From Candidatus Methanomethylophilaceae archaeon (GTDB lineage Archaea > Thermoplasmatota > Thermoplasmata > Methanomassiliicoccales > Methanomethylophilaceae), in NCBI GenBank assembly GCA_944321505.1, contig CALULN010000021.1, forward strand, positions 98,497 to 162,496: DNA of 64,000 bases, written 5' to 3'. Numbering within the stretch: position 1 is the stretch's first letter; each line of letters starts with the position of its first letter. The notes beneath the pieces are model-generated. The model worked only from the letters and a program-made list of their open reading frames with translations. It did not search any database and was not told the origin of the DNA. Positions 61,476 through 64,000 of the stretch are shown here, one piece after another. A program made the position numbers and the translations under genes.

Positions 61476-62179
61476 CAGCTCGCCTCCGGCATCTTGATTG
61501 CGGGTGCGGACGCGCCGATGATGAAGACGTTGTCCTTGACGGTCTCGGTGCCGTCGGCGAACTTCACCACGTTGGCGGAGGGGCCCTTGACGACCACGTA
61601 GTCGGACACGGTCTCGATCATGCCGGCGTGGATCCCTCTGAAGACCAGCGCGGAGGCGCCGGATGCCAGGGGGTAGGCCTCGAGGACCTTCTGGCCGTCG
61701 AATGCGACCTTCAGGACGTCGCCGGTCTTGTACTGGTCCTTGTCCAGCAGGATGTTCCTGCCGTCGTGGAAGTTCAGCTGGATCCTGCCGCCCTTGACGA
61801 CGGTCTTGTTCTCGATCCTGCACAGCTTCCATCCGGCCTCGGACTCCTCGATGGGGACCAGGGTCAGCTTGCCCTTGTCGGTCAGGAGCATGCGCCAGCT
61901 GGCGCTCATCTTGGGGATGGTGACGACGTCCATCAGGCCGATGGGGGCCCTGGGGTCCTTCAGCGCCTTGCCGTCCACCAGGACCTCGCGGTTGCCCACG
62001 ATCCTCTTGGCCTCCTTGGCCGTGTCGCAGACTCCCAGCATGTCCCTGAGGACGACGACCGCGGGCATGGACTCCTCGACGGAGTGGGCGCCCGGGGACT
62101 GCTTGGTGATCCAGACGTGCAGCTTCTTCTTGATGGGCCACGACCTCGGGACCGCCAGTCTCTTCATGTGATCGCTCAT
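61475..62179 (-). CDS. rps4e: Ribosomal protein eS4
   Basis: 234-residue archaeal/eukaryotic eS4. HMKRLAVPRSWPIKKKLHVW is the N-terminal block, followed by an S4-like RNA-binding region (VLRDMLGVCDTAKEAKRIV) and a KOW-type C-terminal part (DYVVVKGPSANVVKFADG). It overlaps uL24 by 4 bases. Confidence 0.95.
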   Translation of the reverse strand: MSDHMKRLAVPRSWPIKKKLHVWITKQSPGAHSVEESMPAVVVLRDMLGVCDTAKEAKRIVGNREVLVDGKALKDPRAPIGLMDVVTIPKMSASWRMLLTDKGKLTLVPIEESEAGWKLCRIENKTVVKGGRIQLNFHDGRNILLDKDQYKTGDVLKVAFDGQKVLEAYPLASGASALVFRGIHAGMIETVSDYVVVKGPSANVVKFADGTETVKDNVFIIGASAPAIKMPEAS

Positions 62180-62553
62180 TCTTTAGCCTCCTTCTTCTTG
62201 ACGAGGGCCTCTTTCCTCCAGGCGTCCTCCAGGTTCAGCTTGGTGATGACCAGGTTGGACGCGTGGATGGGGCGCTCGACGGCGGTGCCGTCGGCCTGGT
62301 TGATGGTGATGCCGTCGATGGTGACGCGGCCGGTGCTGGTGTCGACGCTGATGACCCTGCCCTCGGTGCCGCGGATGTCCTCGTTGCCGCGGAGGACGAC
62401 GACGGTGTCGCCCTTGCAGACGCGTGCGGAGCGAACGCCGTACTCCTTGCGGAGGTCGGCGGACAGGTGGGCGGAGAGCATCCTCCTCTTGACGTGGGTG
62501 GCCGCGTTGGCCTGCTCGCGCCTCTGTACCCTTGCTTTGCTGCTTCTTGCCAT
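62176..62553 (-). CDS. rpl24: Ribosomal protein uL24
   Basis: 125-residue KOW-domain protein. SAHLSADLRKEYGVRSARV and KGDTVVVLRGNEDIRGTEGR are diagnostic of archaeal uL24/eL26. The C terminus is lysine-rich (KEALVKKKEAKE). It starts 10 bases after uL14. Confidence 0.95.
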   Translation of the reverse strand: MARSSKARVQRREQANAATHVKRRMLSAHLSADLRKEYGVRSARVCKGDTVVVLRGNEDIRGTEGRVISVDTSTGRVTIDGITINQADGTAVERPIHASNLVITKLNLEDAWRKEALVKKKEAKE

Positions 62554-62563
62554 TCCTCACACC

Positions 62564-62962
62564 TCACACGATCATGTTGGCGGTCGCGGATATGCGGGGC
62601 CACCTCTCGGCGGCCTCCCTGGCGACGGGGCCCTTGATGTCGGTTCCCTTGGTCTCGCCGGTCTCGGTGGTGATGACCGCCGCGTTGTCCTCGAAGAACA
62701 CCATGGTGCCGTCGGGGCGCCTCATGGGCCTCCTCTGGCGCACGATGACCGCGAAGACGATCTGCCTCCTCATGGCGGGGGTCCCCTTCTTGACGGAGGC
62801 GATGACGATGTCGCCCACGCCGGCGCTGGGGACGCGCCTGGCCACGCCGTGGTACCTGGGCACCGTGATGATCTCGATGACCTTGGCGCCGGTGTTGTCC
62901 ACGACATCCAGCCTGGAGCCGTTCTGCAGCCCCTTGGTCTGAGTCCCTGAGATTCCCTTCAT
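62564..62962 (-). CDS. rpl14: Ribosomal protein uL14
   Basis: 132-residue inter-subunit protein. NGSRLDVVDNTGAKVIEIIT and FFEDNAAVITTETGETKGTD are conserved blocks. A gap of one base separates it from the uS17 stop. Confidence 0.96.
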   Translation of the reverse strand: MKGISGTQTKGLQNGSRLDVVDNTGAKVIEIITVPRYHGVARRVPSAGVGDIVIASVKKGTPAMRRQIVFAVIVRQRRPMRRPDGTMVFFEDNAAVITTETGETKGTDIKGPVAREAAERWPRISATANMIV

Positions 62963-62963
62963 C

Positions 62964-63296
62964 TCACTCCCTCTTGGCGACTGCTACGAAGGACACGGTC
63001 TTGCTGATCGGCCTGCACTCCATGATGGTCACGCCGTCGCCGGTCTTCAGCCCGAGGCATGCCGGTGCGTGGACGGAGTAGCGGGAGGTCCTCTTCTCGT
63101 ATCTCTCGTACTTCTTCTGGTACTTCAGGTACTTGCGCTCAACCACGACGGTGCCGCTCATCTTAACGGAGACGACGGTGCCGTCGATCACTTGTCCTCT
63201 GACCGCCAGGCTGCCGTGGAAGGGGCAGTTGGGGTCGTTGCATTCAGCGGAGGGAGGGTTGACGCTGATTCCAATATCTCTTGCGTTCTCTGTCAT
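62964..63296 (-). CDS. rps17: Ribosomal protein uS17
   Basis: 110-residue small-subunit protein of the archaeal type with an N-terminal extension containing [17 protein letters not shown]. The OB-fold core has [20 protein letters not shown] and [20 protein letters not shown]. The start MTENARDIG lies 7 bases after the Rpp29 stop; a longer open frame upstream overlaps that gene and is not needed. Confidence 0.95.
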   Translation of the reverse strand: MTENARDIGISVNPPSAECNDPNCPFHGSLAVRGQVIDGTVVSVKMSGTVVVERKYLKYQKKYERYEKRTSRYSVHAPACLGLKTGDGVTIMECRPISKTVSFVAVAKRE

Positions 63297-63303
63297 TCGG
63301 ATT

Positions 63304-63555
63304 TCACCTAACCTTCTTGATTCTGTCCTCTGGTCGGTGCAGTATGTCAGATCCTCTGATGGCGATCTCTTCCCCATCGCATGTGAATCTGAGCTCATTG
63401 CCCCTCTTGGGCACCGTCTTCTCCGTTCCGGCAGATTCGACGATGATGGTGTTCCTGGTCTCGTCCACCACGGTGCCGGATACCCGGCAGCCGGGGGAGT
63501 CGACCGAAACCTCCAGGCCTATGAGCTCGCTCCGCATGAGGTCTCTCCTTCTCAT
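63304..63555 (-). CDS. rnp1: Ribonuclease P protein component 1 (Rpp29/Pop4)
   Basis: 83-residue Sm-like RNase P subunit. HELIGLEV-like [33 protein letters not shown] and [10 protein letters not shown] are the Rpp29 strands. Its location between SUI1/uL29 and uS17 is the conserved archaeal arrangement. It ends 7 bases before uS17. Confidence 0.93.
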   Translation of the reverse strand: MRRRDLMRSELIGLEVSVDSPGCRVSGTVVDETRNTIIVESAGTEKTVPKRGNELRFTCDGEEIAIRGSDILHRPEDRIKKVR

Positions 63556-63556
63556 A

Positions 63557-63856
63557 TCACCTGACTTCCGTACGGAAGCCCATGTCCTCCAGGACCGATT
63601 TGACCTTCTTCTTGTGGTCGCCCTGGAGTTCGATGCGGCCGTCCTTGGCGGTGCCTCCGGCGGCGCACTTGTTCTTCAGCTGCTTGGCGAGATCGTTGAT
63701 GTCGATGTCGTTCTCGTCGATCCCGTCGATCACGGTAACGGTCTTGCCGTACCTGCGGCTGTCGATGGAGATCCTCACGGTCTGCTGCTCACGTGCGATC
63801 TCCTCGCACATGCACAGCTCCTTCGGCAATCCACACGTCGGGCAGATCTCGGACAT
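63557..63856 (-). CDS. Translation initiation factor aIF1 (SUI1 family)
   Basis: 99-residue SUI1-domain factor that helps start-codon selection. The N terminus has CPTCGLPKELCMC, a possible zinc knuckle, then VRISIDSRRYGKTVTVIDGI and the C-terminal CAAGGTAKDGRIELQGDHKK, the SUI1 core. Its ATG overlaps the uL29 stop (TAATG). Confidence 0.94.
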   Translation of the reverse strand: MSEICPTCGLPKELCMCEEIAREQQTVRISIDSRRYGKTVTVIDGIDENDIDINDLAKQLKNKCAAGGTAKDGRIELQGDHKKKVKSVLEDMGFRTEVR

Positions 63857-64000
63857 TAGAGGTCTTCCTCCTCCTTCTGGATGGTAAGGATGCGGGCGAT
63901 CTCGGTCCTCAGCGCGCGGATGGCGCCGGGGGAGGCGGGGGCGCCGCCCATGGCGGAGACTCCCCTCTCGTGCATCAGCTCGTCGCGGAGCTCCTTCAGC
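63856..64000 (-). CDS. rpl29: Ribosomal protein uL29, C-terminal part (runs off window)
   Basis: The last 48 codons are present: LKELRDELMHERGVSAMGG near the window edge and IRALRTEIARILTIQKEEED before the TAA stop. This matches the helical hairpin of uL29, and the position before SUI1 is the standard one. The start lies beyond base 64000. Confidence 0.88.
   Translation of the reverse strand, partial: LKELRDELMHERGVSAMGGAPASPGAIRALRTEIARILTIQKEEEDL

Overview
The window is GC-rich archaeal chromosome from a methanogen, most likely a methyl-reducing, host-associated Methanomassiliicoccales (Thermoplasmata) species. The evidence is a methyl-coenzyme M reductase operon (mcrBDG plus the 5' part of mcrA), a methanogenesis-marker-1 type YcaO, a methanogenesis-marker-8 (DUF2099) protein, a RamA-type corrinoid activase for methylamine methyltransferases, an archaeal-style ribosomal spc operon, the archaeal (ADH synthase/DHQS II/GHMP shikimate kinase) aromatic pathway, and very large surface proteins of the kind seen in gut archaea and bacteria. 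No pyrrolysine system gene lies in the window.

Layout. 1-6 kb, minus strand: mcrB-D-G-A, running off the left edge; upstream of it a translationally coupled Lrp regulator-ycaO pair and a DUF169 gene. 6.1-9 kb: remains of an AAA/DUF4143 ATPase, ramA with a strong terminator, and a small-gene unit made of tRNA-Arg(TCT), the 35-residue ribosomal protein eL41 and an intron-containing tRNA-Trp. The tRNA-Trp intron has the layout of a box C/D guide RNA aimed at its own tRNA. 9-12.3 kb: membrane protein, amidohydrolase, LMW phosphatase, tautomerase and a short repeat-bearing surface protein. 12.4-22.6 kb: a six-gene shikimate operon (ADH synthase, DHQ synthase II, AroD-AroE fusion, AroK, AroA, AroC) bracketed by two different AAA_14/DUF4143 ATPases, each preceded by three repeats with a 33-bp period. 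22.7-25.4 kb: prephenate dehydratase, an MFS and a DMT transporter.

25.4-44.5 kb is a single reading frame for a 6,363-residue surface protein: signal peptide, beta-helix-like YGGG repeats, InlB/Flg_new-like repeats, thousands of residues of MBG/Ig-like repeats and a C-terminal membrane anchor. Its leader holds an 11-base homopolymer. 44.9-52.9 kb: a DUF3793 gene behind two DtxR-like operators, the marker-8 gene with two small companions, an HTH-TPR protein, trpS-pheS, and an unrecognised membrane-protein cluster.

52.9-64 kb, minus strand, is the ribosomal operon: uL29 (partial), SUI1, Rpp29, uS17, uL14, uL24, eS4, uL5, uS14, uS8, uL6, eL32, eL19, uL18, uS5, uL30, uL15, SecY, EMC3-like DUF106 protein, Cmk and Cbf5, tightly packed and mostly overlapping or a few bases apart. 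Together the window covers the terminal methane-forming enzyme and its likely maturation factor, methylamine-pathway activation, aromatic amino acid synthesis, core translation and secretion, and an unusually large cell-surface investment.
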